Notes: a model not told the origin generated them from the sequence alone. A stretch of 64,000 nt of DNA from Adiantum capillus-veneris (GCA_014529385.2 CM043965.1:14942912-15006911); one strand, 5' to 3'. Positions 24,904 to 35,493 are shown, counted from the stretch's first letter. A program made the numbers and translations.

Positions 24904-26216
24904 GGTATAGCGGCTTAGTACTTAGGCACCACAAAAGGATGGCGAATCCGCACACCCTTCACACATACACAAGCTCACTCCAAAACACAAGACTAGGTGG
25001 CGATTCCGCACACCTCACATGGGTAAAACATTGCAAGAAAACATACTCACAAAACCTCAAGCTTTATTTAGAGAATAAGGCGATGAAATGGGGAGCATAG
25101 GGTAGGGGAATGAGAAGGGAGAGAGTGGTAGAGCACATGGCGGATAGGTGGGAGTTGATGGCGAAGACTCGCACGAGGATTATGGCCATCATCCTTCATT
25201 TAGTTGCCCTTCATCTTCCATAGCCAAGGGTGTAGAGGTCATGCTCAAGACAAGCATGGTGATTGCGGTGATGGTGATGGTGTGGGGGTGTGTGTGTGCA
25301 CTAGGCACACACAGTGCATAGTGTGTTCTTTGGTGATGTTGTGTGTTTTTGTGTGATGGTGACCCCTCTTTATATAGGGGAGGAGGGGGGGGAGAAATTC
25401 TAGAATTTAGAAATGAAGAAATCATTATCTACATAGGCCATGTGACTGTGGGCCCCACTTGTCTGGCTGTGTGTATATGTGCCAGAACAGCAGTCTCATG
25501 AGAGAGAGACTAAGAGAGAGAGATGGGTTGATGAAAAAAAGTGAGAGGTGACATGGAGAATAAAGTAATTACAAGAGGGGAGAGAGAGGAGTGTGTTCAG
25601 AGGTGAATCTATGTGCAGATGTGTGTGAACACAAGAAAAATCAGGTAACCACCGGGTGGGGATGGGTCTGTGGGCACCTTTTTTAGTGAAACTGAGTGTG
25701 TGTGTGTGAGTGTGGGGGAGGTTATTTAGCTACAAGACAAGAGACATGGCGCCCTTTAGAGAGAGGGGGGGGTATTTGGGTCATGGGATATGATAGGAGA
25801 GAGAAAGAGGGGGTGGGGTATACTATTTTGGAAGATAGGGTAAGTTGCATGTGAGTTAGGGTGCATTATTGGTGAGTTATAATGCATTATTGGTGAGAGG
25901 TGGGGTAGCTTGAGGGGAGAGAGAAAGGAGAAAGGACAAGGGGAAGAGAGAGGGGGTTGACCTTTTGAGTGGAGGAGAGGAAAAGGGACACACGGCGGGG
26001 CAACAGTGAAGAAAAAGGAGGCAAGGTGGGGATGGGCTACCCCGCAGGCATGAGGTGGCCTATTTTACCTTTCTCATATATTTACATAATCATACTTTAT
26101 TTTTTTTCTTACTTTTTTCAATGTCTTTTATCACTCCCTCCCTAAGAGGGGGTTTTCATGGGGTGGAGACGAGAGAAGAGGGGTATGGGAGCTTGGCTTG
26201 TGAAAAGCCCCCATCA
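24638..26216 (-). repeat. Tat element 3' LTR (left)
   Basis: It contains a (GA)n tract at about 24849-24897, a TATA box on the minus strand (CCCCTATATAAAGAGG, about 25366-25380), and many GA/GT-rich stretches. A 78-codon minus-strand open frame at 25189-25425 is identical in the other LTR, reflecting LTR identity rather than a gene. Confidence 0.9.
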
Positions 26217-26234
26217 TTAGCCCTCCCCTTTTGG
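26217..26234 (-). other. Polypurine tract of the Tat element
   Basis: The minus strand reads AAAAGGGGAGGGCTAA directly before the LTR. Confidence 0.75.
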
Positions 26235-26361
26235 CTAGAGGCATTCATGTCTCTAGCTCATCTGTTTGATCATTATCGTCGGAGGTGGCGGCTGATGGTG
26301 TGTCCTCATCTGGAATGTCAATAGGTGGAGCCTTGTCAAATCGAAGAAAATAAGGTTTAAG

Positions 26362-28038
26362 TCACCAACCATTTACCCTGGTTTTATGAAGTTTTCCATC
26401 AGCCTCCATAAGCTGGTAGCTTCCATTGGCATACTTTTTCCTGACGCTGAAAGGACCTTCCCATCGGAGTAGGAGTTTCTTATCCTTGCGCGTGTCGAAG
26501 CGATTGTCGTAGCGGAGCACCAACATTCCTTTCTTCAATTCTTTTTTCCGGAGATGCTCGTTAAAGCTAAGCCGTCTATGCTCTGCTTGTGCTGCATAAT
26601 AATTTATTGCTTCTTCTCTGTCCAGCTGCAGTCTTTCCAAGTTGATGATGTGATCTCTCAAATGCATGTTGGGCTATTGAAGCTGGCTTGCCATTACTCT
26701 GAGACTTTGTAGTTGCACTTCAATGGGCAAGATTGCTTCCTTACCAAATACTAGATGATACGGTGTGAATCCCAAGGATGTACAAAATGCAGTTCTGTAG
26801 GCCCATAAAGCTGGTAGTAGATACTTATCCCAGTCTCCAGGATGATTGTTTACCTGCTTGGTAATAATTTTAGAAACTATTCCATTTACCTTTTCAACTA
26901 GGCCATTACATTGAGGGTAATATGGTGAAGAGTGCCTCCTTGTAATGCCCAGTTTCTGCATTAATTCTCCTACCAAGTCTGCTCTGAAACCTGGCCCTCT
27001 ATCAGAGATGATCTCTGAAGGTGTGCCAAACCTACAGCATATGTGCTCGTAGATAAATTTAGCTATCTCTACCGCTGTGATTCTAGTGGTGGCTGTAGCC
27101 GTTGCCCATCTAGTCATGTAGTCGACCCCCATGATAATGTAGAATTTTCCTGAGTTGGCCCTAGGTAATGGCCCAATGGCATCGATACCCCATTTTTCAA
27201 ATGGGCCATATGAGAGAATAGGTGTCTGTGGTTCAGGCATAAGTGACCTAGTGCCGGCCTTTTGACACAACTTACACGTTTTGCACCAATGGTGTACATC
27301 ACGGTTGAGGCTAGGCCATATGAAGCCTGCCTGCAAGATTTTCCTACTTGTTATGTTTAGGGCAAAGTGACCACCACAAAACCCGTCGTGACAACTAGCA
27401 ATTACTCCCGTGATTTCCTGAGAGAGAGGGACCTTCCTGAGTATTTGGTCCTTACCCTTACAGTACAAACCGTCATTGATGAGTCGATACCTTGTGGCCT
27501 TCCACGTCAGCCATTGCTTCTGTCCCTTTGTTAAATCTGATGGGCATTCCCCTGTTTCCAAAAAATGCATGATGTCAGGCAAGGCATCACTTCCTTGAAA
27601 TAGAGAGAGCTTTAGTTTTATTGCTCCAACCACCACTTCCTGTAGTCTTTCACTTGCTAGGGCATCTGCTTCTTGGTTTTGAGCCCTTGGGATATGGTGT
27701 ATTTGAACTTCTTCAAACTTACCCAACAAGGTTTTTACACCACTTAAGTGAGTCCTTAAACTAGGATTCTTGCATGTCCATGCTCCATTTACTTGCCTTA
27801 CCAGAAGTAGAGCATCCCCAAATACATTAAGGCGTTGTACACCTTGCGAGACGCACCATTGTAGACCCTTGGTTAGTGCTGCATACTCAGCTTCATTGTT
27901 AGAATGTGAATCTAACAATTGGCCCAACGAAAATACCTTTGTCCCTTTGTCATCAAAGACCACTATGCCTGCAGCTGCTTTGTCGGACGCTCGCTTGTAG
28001 GCTCCATCAAAGTAGAGAGAGTATGCTCCTTCTACCAT
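26362..28038 (-). pseudogene. Tat element second RNase H (aRNH) and integrase
   Basis: From 28038 the frame opens with SLYFDGAYKRASDKAAAG. The RNase H acidic residues are Asp11, Glu49 (NNEAEY), Asp75 (FGDALLL) and Asp125 (NQEADALAS), all present, in an archaeal-type RNase H fold. Integrase follows: HDGFCGGHFALN with CKTCKLCQ zinc site, catalytic D in KWGIDAIGPLP, D in IISDRGPGF, and E in CNGLVEKVNG. A single in-frame TAG at about 26671 separates this from the integrase tail at 26362-26667 (LRWEGPFSVRKKYANGSYQL). A TGA at about 28050 separates it from the upstream RT/RNase H frame. Catalytic residues are intact despite the stops. Confidence 0.88.
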
Positions 28039-28056
28039 CGGTGGTACTGGAGGTAA

Positions 28057-30951
28057 TCAGACTTCTCCTTCCTTAGATTGCTTCTCCTTCCTTTCAAAGA
28101 CTTGGTAGGTCATGAGTCCCCCCAAACTTGCCCTTGTCGTGCTTTGTACCTGTACCGTGTAGTCAAACTCTTGCAGACGAACTAGCCATTTAGTAATTCT
28201 AGCAGACACATCCATGTGTTGTACAACATAGGGAAATATTGCATCCATGGTTAGAATCACAAATTGCTTAGGCAACAAATATGACCTAAACTTTGTAGTT
28301 GCAAATCTAAGAGCTAGGACTAAGTGTTCCACATGGGTGAAACCTTTCTCACCTGCTGTCATCATTCGACTAGAGAAGTAGATTGGCCTCATGAAAGATG
28401 TCGTCGTATCCTTTTGGAGTAGCACAGCCCCCAATGAGTCATCACCAACACTTGAGGTGACATAGAATTTTTCATCCCACTTAGGTGGTGAGATAGTTGG
28501 CAGAGTGGCTAAGACCTCCTTTACCTTGTTGTAGTGATGTTCGCTTTCCTCGTCCCAAGTGAAAGTTGATCTTTGAGTGAGTTGTTGCAGTGGTAGAACA
28601 AGTTGTGATAGTAGATGTATGAATCTACTTAAGTACCTCAATTTCTGTAGAAAAGAGACCAGTTGACGTGCGGTCGTTGGTGAAGGTAGAGCTATGAGTG
28701 CGGACACCTTACTTGGGTCGGCGTTGATACCTTTTGCTGAAATTTCATGGCCTAGTAGAATGACTTTACTCTCCCCAATGTGGCCTTTATCCACATTTAA
28801 TTGCCCACCTAGGCTCTGCAACCTGGCCAAACCTTCAGTTACCTTTTCTAAATGTGAAATACGGGAGCTATATATACAAAAATCATCAATGAACACTCTT
28901 ATGGATGTTCCAAAGAACGGTTAAAAAACATATGTGACATATCTTTGGAATGTTGCAGGTGCATTTGTGAGACCAAATGGCATAACCCTGTATGCAAAAC
29001 AACCCCATGGCGTGATAAAAGTGGTTTTTAGCTGATCTTCCAAGGCTATGCGTATTTGAAAGTATCCAGAATAACCATCACAGACGGTATAGCATTCAAA
29101 ACCCGCTACTTCATTCAGAATTTCATCCAAGAAAGGGAGAGGAAAGTGGTCTCTCTTTGTAGCTGCATTTAGTGGTTTGTAGTCAACACAGACCCTCCAC
29201 TTACCATTCTTTTTAGGCGTCACCACTACGGGTGACACCCATTCTGAGTTTTCTACAGGATAGATGAATCCTGCCTCCAGCAGTTTCCTTACCTCGGTCA
29301 AGAGTGCCTTTTCTTGTATGACCCCCAATCGTCGTAGCTTTTGCACAACTGGTTTTACCCCTTCCTTCAGCTTAATATGATGTTCCACCACTGTAATGCA
29401 TGTGATTCTTTCATAGTTGTCAATGAACAGGTTAGGAAATCCCATCAACATTTGCAAAAAACTATCTTTCTCCTCAAGTGTTAATTCCGTAGACAACATA
29501 CCCTTCAACCTACTTCCTCCTAGGTCAGGTGATTTTCTCTCCTCTTCATTGGGTTTCCCTTTTGGTGATGGATCACCAGTTGTGCTTACCCTTTGTGGAT
29601 CCTTCATAATGATACCCATCACATCAATGGAACTGTCACTTTCGTCGGTGGATGTGGTCTCCTCCTTAGAACTAGAAGATTCGCTAGTGGTTTCATCTGC
29701 CGATGTTTCCAGATTCATTTGCTTCTGCTTGCCAATCCTCATGTCGTAGTAGATTGTCTCCCCTTTCTTACCGGTCATGCATAGAAGGCCAGTACCCCAG
29801 TCCTGTTTTGCCTTCATGGCCATCAACCATGGCCTTCCCAAAATTAGTGGATAGCCCTCCCCCTTAGTAGGCATTACAAAAACATCTACCTCTACCTCAG
29901 TGTTGAAAGCTTTGATTTTCACGGCACTTACCACACCCACACACTTTACTTTTGCGTTGTTTGCCATCTTTGCCTTGCATGGAGAAGGCCTGTCAACCTC
30001 GAGTCCTAATCGAAGCATCATAGCTTCACTCATTACACAGATTTGTGCACCTCCATCAATGTAGGTGTTTCCAACCCTCTTTCCTTTTATGTTTACGTCG
30101 ACAATTGGAAGGATGTCATCCATGTTGCATCCCGAAATTGCTCCGGCTACCTTTGTTTTGGAGCGTCTTGTACTTACCATTTTAGACCATTGTCGCCTTA
30201 CTTTAGGTACAAGATGTAGCAGTTGTGGCCATGTAATCTCCGGTCCTTGCTCTGCCACATCCAATGTTAGATCATAGGGCTTTGAACTTTCCCCTAGCTG
30301 GAAGTCGGTGATGCCCAATTTCCGTCGTGGCCTGGATGGCCTCTTGCTAGTTTCTCCTCTCATGCTTCTCTCATCATCTGATTGTGTAGCTTTCTCCCTC
30401 CTAGCTCTTTTCACAGTCATGGCTTCAAGTGGTTCTAAAAAGGTTACCTTCTCCTTACCCTTGTCCCTCTCCTTTGCTCTGGGTGGATCCACTACTACGG
30501 CTTTTCCTTTCTCTTCCAGCCTTATGATGTTTACAGGGCGATCAGGTGGTGGGGCTGGTGGAAGAGGTGGGATGGATGCTTGTAGTGGTGTCTGGGGTGG
30601 ACGTAGAATTTGTGTTGGTGGGGGTGGTGCACGGGGTGGGGGTGTTCTTTCTCTAGGGGGTGACAATTGGTTCCTCCTACCTCCTCTATTATAGTTTTGT
30701 CGTGGTTTGGGACAGTAGTACATACCGTGACCGCCTTCTCCGCAGTTGTAGCAATGATACTCCCTGTTTTGTCGTCGTGCTCTTCCAGGGTCTTGATCTC
30801 TTTCTTGACTCCTCCCTTGCTGTATTAAGTGGACAGACAAATTCTGCAGTTGGTCAGTAATATGGGCCAACATATCTTGTTGGTCATCTCTTACCCCAAG
30901 AGCCGGTGGTGGTGGTATGGTGGTTGTCGTAAGTCTCTCAACTTGTCCCAC
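28057..30951 (-). pseudogene. Tat element nucleocapsid, protease, RT and RNase H
   Basis: From 30951: CCHC zinc knuckle YHCYNCGEGGHGMYYC (Cys67, Cys70, His75, Cys80), a proline-rich linker, the protease active site YIDGGAQICVMS, and RT with VVVTPKKNGKWRVCVDYKPL, YTVCDGYSGYFQIRIA and MPFGLTNAPATF. A single TAA at 28921-28923 interrupts RT, and the same frame resumes and reads MFIDDFCIYSSR (catalytic F-I-D-D intact), then the connection and RNase H (THVEHLVLALRFATTKF). The frame ends at 28057 with TGA. Apart from the stop the sequence is well preserved. Confidence 0.88.
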
Positions 30952-31241
30952 AACTTTTCTGAAGTGGTACCTCCCCCAAAGCGCCTCTTGAAAGCGGTCT
31001 TTAAGGGTTCCCAGTCATCCTTGGTTGCTTGTGGAAGTGCATTGTACCATGATCTAGCTTCTAGCTTCATGAGATGCTTAAAGATTCTAACCCGGGATTC
31101 ATCCGTATCTTTGTTGCTCACTACACATGCTACTTCAAAGTCATCTAGGAAGTCTGTTACCAAATCCTCCCCCTTCTTTCCTTTAAATGTTGGAAATGCT
31201 ACACTTTCCATGATTACTGAGAGAGAGCTAGAAAGACACAC
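30891..31241 (-). pseudogene. Tat element gag (Retrotrans_gag) segment
   Basis: The frame contains KHLMKLEARSWYNALPQ, then DDWEPLKTAFKRRFG and SEKLWDKLRDLRQ, the capsid pattern of plant gypsy gag. It is in a different frame from the downstream zinc-knuckle frame and overlaps it by about 60 bases. This needs either a frameshift mutation or translational frameshifting. Confidence 0.8.
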
Positions 31242-31528
31242 TGCTTAACTTGCAAAAGTTTTTTTCTCCTTTACAAGGAGGCGTGTATACCCTCTTATAC
31301 TAGGACATAGATTAAAACTTCAAACGGTACATTGCCTTGTACCAAAGGTAAGACAAATGGTTGAGCTGATGCAAGAACCTCAAAATCGCTCCCCACCCAG
31401 CATGGTGTCAATGACGTGCTGGTAGTGAGCCTTCAAATCCAGTATTAACTTGATTGAGCGTACACGTGTTGGTATGTGTGATCTGTCTTGAGGTAGGTTG
31501 TATTGATTCATGTGAAGCTTAGAGGTGC

Positions 31529-31994
31529 TTACTCACTGTCCAAGCTTGTGGGAGAGGGTGGTGTTGTTTCCTGAAACAAACTCAGTAGATCCCTAGTTTC
31601 TCTAGTGAGAGTGTGAGCCAATGCTTCCGTTATCTGTGCTGCAGCATCAGGTGCGACTTGAAAACTGACTGTGATAATTACCTCGGTGACTTGAGTTACC
31701 CGATTCTCAAAGTAGAATAGTGTTGATTCTCTATTGTGTAGAGCTCCTTCCATTTTGTTGTTGTGGGTTGGTTGTAGGTTGCGGACATGGTTTCAACCTT
31801 GTCCTTCTTCTTCTTGGCACTTGGCCTATGTATATCCACTGGGTTTGGCGTGTTGGTTGACTCACCCACTGCAAATCGATTACCGTTACGCCTGGCACTC
31901 GAGCTTCGATGGAGATGCGGAGTTCATCTAGTTGTGCTTGGAGCTCTTCTTCTTCTGTCGTCCAATTAGCAAATCCTGCTAGCCATTCATCCAT
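31529..31994 (-). pseudogene. Tat element N-terminal gag region
   Basis: Two overlapping short frames (31731-31994 and 31529-31753) lie between the primer site and the capsid. They are Gln/Arg/Thr-rich and unrecognised. They are assigned to gag by position only. Confidence 0.45.
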
Positions 31995-32047
31995 TCACAA
32001 TAGTTTAAGGGTTTCAGTCTTGTAAATTAAAGGGTTTCATGAAAAGA

Positions 32048-32067
32048 TCCTCAGTGGGGGCACCAAA
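32048..32067 (-). other. Primer-site region of the Tat element
   Basis: Next to the right LTR the minus strand reads TTTGGTGCCCCCACTGAGG. TGG followed by a tRNA-like complement is the expected form, but I cannot name the tRNA from memory. Confidence 0.6.
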
Positions 32068-33620
32068 TGACGGGAGCAAAGCGAGCCCCGAACCCCGACG
32101 GCCTCTAAAACATCGGGGACCGAATGGCGCGCCTCGAGCTTGTCATGGTAAAGCAAACAAGGGGCACCACCTAGCTTCAGCGGCTAGGACGCAAACAACA
32201 CACCACCATAACAAAGTTTTCATCCAAGAGAGATGGATGCTTGTGAGTAATGATGAAGAGGAAAGGGAATGAGATCAAGTGAGAGAGAGAGAGAGAGAGA
32301 GTGAGGGAGGGGGTATAGCGGCTTAGTACTTAGGCACCACAAAAGGATGGCGAATCCGCACACCCTTCACACATACACAAGCTCACTCCAAAACACAAGA
32401 CTAGGTGGCGATTCCGCACACCTCACATGGGTAAAACATTGCAAGAAAACATACTCACAAAACCTCAAGCTTTATTTAGAGAATAAGGCGATGAAATGGG
32501 GAGCATAGGGTAGGGGAATGAGAAGGGAGAGAGTGGTAGAGCACATGGCGGATAGGTGGGAGTTGATGGCGAAGACTCGCACGAGGATTATGGCCATCAT
32601 CCTTCATTTAGTTGCCCTTCATCTTCCATAGCCAAGGGTGTAGAGGTCATGCTCAAGACAAGCATGGTGATTGCGGTGATGGTGATGGTGTGGGGGTGTG
32701 TGTGTGCACTAGGCACACACAGTGCATAGTGTGTTCTTTGGTGATGTTGTGTGTTTTTGTGTGATGGTGACCCCTCTTTATATAGGGGAGGAGGGGGGGG
32801 AGAAATTCTAGAATTTAGAAATGAAGAAATCATTATCTACATAGGCCATGTGACTGTGGGCCCCACTTGTCTGGCTGTGTGTATATGTGCCAGAACAGCA
32901 GTCTCATGAGAGAGAGACTAAGAGAGAGAGATGGGTTGATGAAAAAAAGTGAGAGGTGACATGGAGAATAAAGTAATTACAAGAGGGGAGAGAGAGGAGT
33001 GTGTTCAGAGGTGAATCTATGTGCAGATGTGTGTGAACACAAGAAAAATCAGGTAACCACCGGGTGGGGATGGGTCTGTGGGCACCTTTTTTAGTGAAAC
33101 TAAGTGTGTGTGAGTGTAGGGGAGGTTATTTAGCTACAAGACAAGAGACATGGCGCCCTTTAGAGAGAGAGAGGGGGGTATTTGGGTCATGGGATATGAT
33201 AGGAGAGAGAAAGAGGGGGTGGGGTATACTATTTTGGAAGATAGGGTAAGTTGCATGTGAGTTAGGGTGCATTATTGGTGAGTTATAATGCATTATTGGT
33301 GAGAGGTGGGGTAGCTTGAGGGGAGAGAGAAAGGAGAAAGGACAAGGGGAAGAGAGAGGGGGTTGACCTTTTGAGTGGAGGAGAGGAAAAGGGACACACG
33401 GCGGGGCAACAGTGAAGAAAAAGGAGGCAAGGTGGGGATGGGCTACCCCGCAGGCATGAGGTGGCCTATTTTACCTTTCTCATATATTTACATAATCATA
33501 CTTTTTTTTTTCTTACTTTTTTCAATGTCTTTTATCACTCCCTCCCTAAGAGGGGGTTTTCATGGGGTGGGGACAAGAGAAGAGGGGTATGGGAGCTTGG
33601 CTTGTGAAAAGCCCCCATCA
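32068..33620 (-). repeat. Tat element 5' LTR (right)
   Basis: Nearly identical to 24638-26216, with a few substitutions near the start and shorter GA tracts (32279-32302). TATA box on the minus strand at about 32775-32788. Confidence 0.9.
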
Positions 33621-34410
33621 CCGCAATTGCAACCATGTGCCAGTGCATCCACGCACGGTGACTTCTTTCAAACAGAAGCTACCGGCAATCTAGCAGCAAC
33701 ACACCTAGTCGCAATTGCAACCATGTGCCGAAGCATGAATGACTGGGAGCAACATAAAACATAGTCATCCTACGCTTTTGCAATGACACACCTAGTCGCA
33801 ATTGCAACCATGTGCCAGTGCATCCACGCACGATGTCTTCTTTCAAGATTCAAGCATATGAAACATTTTCAAATTATTTGAGCACACATTCATGCATTAG
33901 ATGCTACCGTCATTCTAGCAGCAACACACCTAGTCGCAATTGCAACCATGTGCAGAAGCATGAATGACGGAAAGCAACATAAAACATAGTCATCTTGCGT
34001 TTTTGCAATGACACACCTAGCCGCAATTCCAACCATGTGCCAGTGCATCCACGCACGGTGAGTTCTTTCAAACAGATGCTCCTGTCATTCTAGCAGCAAC
34101 ACACCTAATCGCATTTGCAACCATGTGCCGAAGCATGAATGATTGGGAGCAACATAAAACATAGTCACCCTATGCTTTTGCAATGACACACCTAGCCGCA
34201 ATTGCAACCATGTGCCAGTACATCCACGCACGGTGACTTCTTTCAAACAGATGCTCCTGTCATTCTAGCAGCAACACACCTAGTCGCAATTGCAACCATG
34301 TGCCGAAGCATGAATGACTGGGAGAAATATAAAACATAATCATCGTACGCTTTTGCAATGACACACCTAGCCGCAATTGCAACCATATGCCAGTGCATCC
34401 ACGTACGATG
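33621..34410. repeat. 175-bp tandem repeat array, right part
   Basis: Continuation of the array at 24330-24637. The TCCTGTCATTCTAG marker at 34080 and 34255 gives a 175-bp period, with variant units near 33678 and 33905. At least four units are visible. It lies between the right-end TATA box and the kinase gene, so it is probably within the 5'-UTR intron. Confidence 0.88.
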
Positions 34411-34489
34411 ATTTGATAAAAGAAATTTTATACCTTTAAGTTTTATCGCAAAAAACTCAAAAAAACATCAATAAAATAAGGAAGGGATT

Positions 34490-34690
34490 AAAAAATTACC
34501 GCTACACTGCTTTGAGAATGTGGAAAGCTGCCAGAAAGTTTGGTGAAGAAGACTTTTCAATGTACCTCTCTTGTGAAAAAGACAAGCACCGGCGTCATCT
34601 TTATATAGCCACGGCGGGCCCGGCGGGGAAGTTGCTTTACCCGGCGGGCCCGGCGGGCTAACTACTTAGCCCCGCGGGCCTTTACCCGGT
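34490..34690 (-). promoter_or_regulatory. Right subterminal GC-rich cluster, TATA box and candidate first exon of the kinase gene
   Basis: Read on the minus strand, CCCGCCGGGCCCGCCGGG clusters (34611-34680) lead into GGCTATATAAAGATG (about 34596-34611), a strong TATA box. About 100 bases downstream a candidate donor (GCG|GTAATTTT, near 34499) would start an intron ending at the acceptor near 24218. Transcription would run through the 175-bp array to the kinase ORF. This is inference from signals only. Confidence 0.55.
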
Positions 34691-34810
34691 CTCCAAGTCT
34701 CCTTGCAGGTCAACAAAGATGAATTTCAATTAACATAATATTTGTTATTTTGCATTTCTATTGTTATTAACCTGAAATTATAGTGTGATCACGTCATTTT
34801 GAAATCCCTA

Positions 34811-34818
34811 GTTTTTAG
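34811..34818. repeat. Right 8-bp target site duplication GTTTTTAG
   Basis: Identical to 20723-20730, abutting the AAATCCCTA terminus. Confidence 0.85.
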
Positions 34819-35030
34819 AAATCATGCATTTTTCAGCAAATGGGGTGTTTTTCGTTTACAAGAAATTCAGGTAGTTTGCAAGAAATTCACGTAGTTTCTT
34901 GACAGTTTCTTGATGACAGTTCCAGGCAGTTTCCCTTATAGTTTGTAGGAATTTTACGTTTTATGCACTTTAATGTTGATTCTTGGAGTATGAGTATATT
35001 ATTTGTCTCTTTTTCTTTAATGTCTACTCA

Positions 35031-35333
35031 ATGGCAGAGAAGAAGAAGAAGAAGCAATGTCTTATTTGTCAAAATCATGGCCATTCCATCAAGAAATTTC
35101 CTTATATGAGTACGCTTTGTCAGAAGAAAGAGGTATGTGTGAAGTATTGCATGCCAAAACTATGTAAGAGCCTCTATTGCATCATAAAATCTTTCCAAGA
35201 TGCATTAAGTTATGAGGACTTTGCTGAAGCTAAAGAGGATTTGGAAGAATTCTCTGATTTTCTTGATGAAGCATGCGAATGTCATAAATGCCGTAATGGC
35301 AAGATAAGGAAGTCATGCTCTAGTCTTAGATGA
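35031..35333 (+). CDS. Unknown Lys/Cys-rich ORF in LTR-X internal sequence
   Basis: The ATG at 35031 (MAEKKKKKQCLICQNHGHS) is preferred over an in-frame ATG 48 bases upstream. The first 30 residues hold CxxC and a GHS resembling a degenerate CCHC knuckle whose last Cys is missing. The rest contains an acidic segment (EDFAEAKEDLEEFSDFLDEA) and CHKC. After the stop at 35333 a second frame continues with DLYDIGAFINLVKGIGSPPF for about 150 bases, so the gene is probably frameshifted. It could be a gag remnant of LTR-X or a captured gene. Confidence 0.4.
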   Translation: MAEKKKKKQCLICQNHGHSIKKFPYMSTLCQKKEVCVKYCMPKLCKSLYCIIKSFQDALSYEDFAEAKEDLEEFSDFLDEACECHKCRNGKIRKSCSSLR

Positions 35334-35493
35334 TCTTTATGATATTGGTGCTTTTATAAATTTAGTCAAGGGGATTGGAAGTCCACCTTTTTCCAAGGAA
35401 GTTCAGTTTTTTTATGGTATTTTGAAGATTTGTATTCCTTATGTGGTCATGAGCCTGATGTCAATGTTGCAAATGGTGTTTATGATGTTGAGG

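Larger units (their letters stand above)
24638..33620 (-). mobile_element. Tat-type Ty3/gypsy retrotransposon, complete, recent, with internal stops
   Basis: LTRs are 24638-26216 and 32068-33620. They begin TGACGGGAGC and end CCCCCATCA and are nearly identical over long tracts. A 4-bp direct repeat CCGC flanks the element (24634-24637 and 33621-33624), and removing the element restores the 175-bp repeat unit. The internal order on the minus strand is gag, zinc knuckle, protease, RT, RNase H, a second RNase H of archaeal type, integrase. The second RNase H between the first one and integrase marks the Tat lineage. Reading frames are interrupted by single in-frame stops rather than general decay. 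Confidence 0.9.
20731..34810 (-). mobile_element. hAT-like DNA transposon carrying a protein kinase gene
   Basis: The left end is CAGGGATTTTAA (20731). The right end, read inward, is TAGGGATTTCAA (from 34810); 10 of 12 bases match. Both sides carry the same 8 bases, GTTTTTAG (20723-20730 and 34811-34818). An 8-bp duplication with C/TAGGG ends that differ at the outermost base is characteristic of hAT elements such as Ac/Ds. Without the 8987 bases added by the Tat insertion the element is about 5.1 kb. GC-rich CCGGCGGG clusters and inward TATA boxes lie 150-250 bases from each end. The cargo is a 493-aa kinase and an unknown ORF. I see no hAT transposase (no zf-BED, no RNase H-like core, no dimerisation motif), so it would depend on a transposase elsewhere. 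Strand is given as that of the cargo genes. Confidence 0.8.

Noticed and set aside
25189-25425. 78-codon minus-strand frame, repeated at 32597-32833
   Set aside because: It lies in the Tat LTR and is duplicated because the LTRs are. It starts downstream of the LTR TATA box, so it could be leader sequence, but there is no family signal.
20731-34810. Kinase locus as an ordinary host gene
   Set aside because: Exact 8-bp duplications at matching hAT-type termini are unlikely by chance, and the flanking LTR-X sequence reads on across the element.
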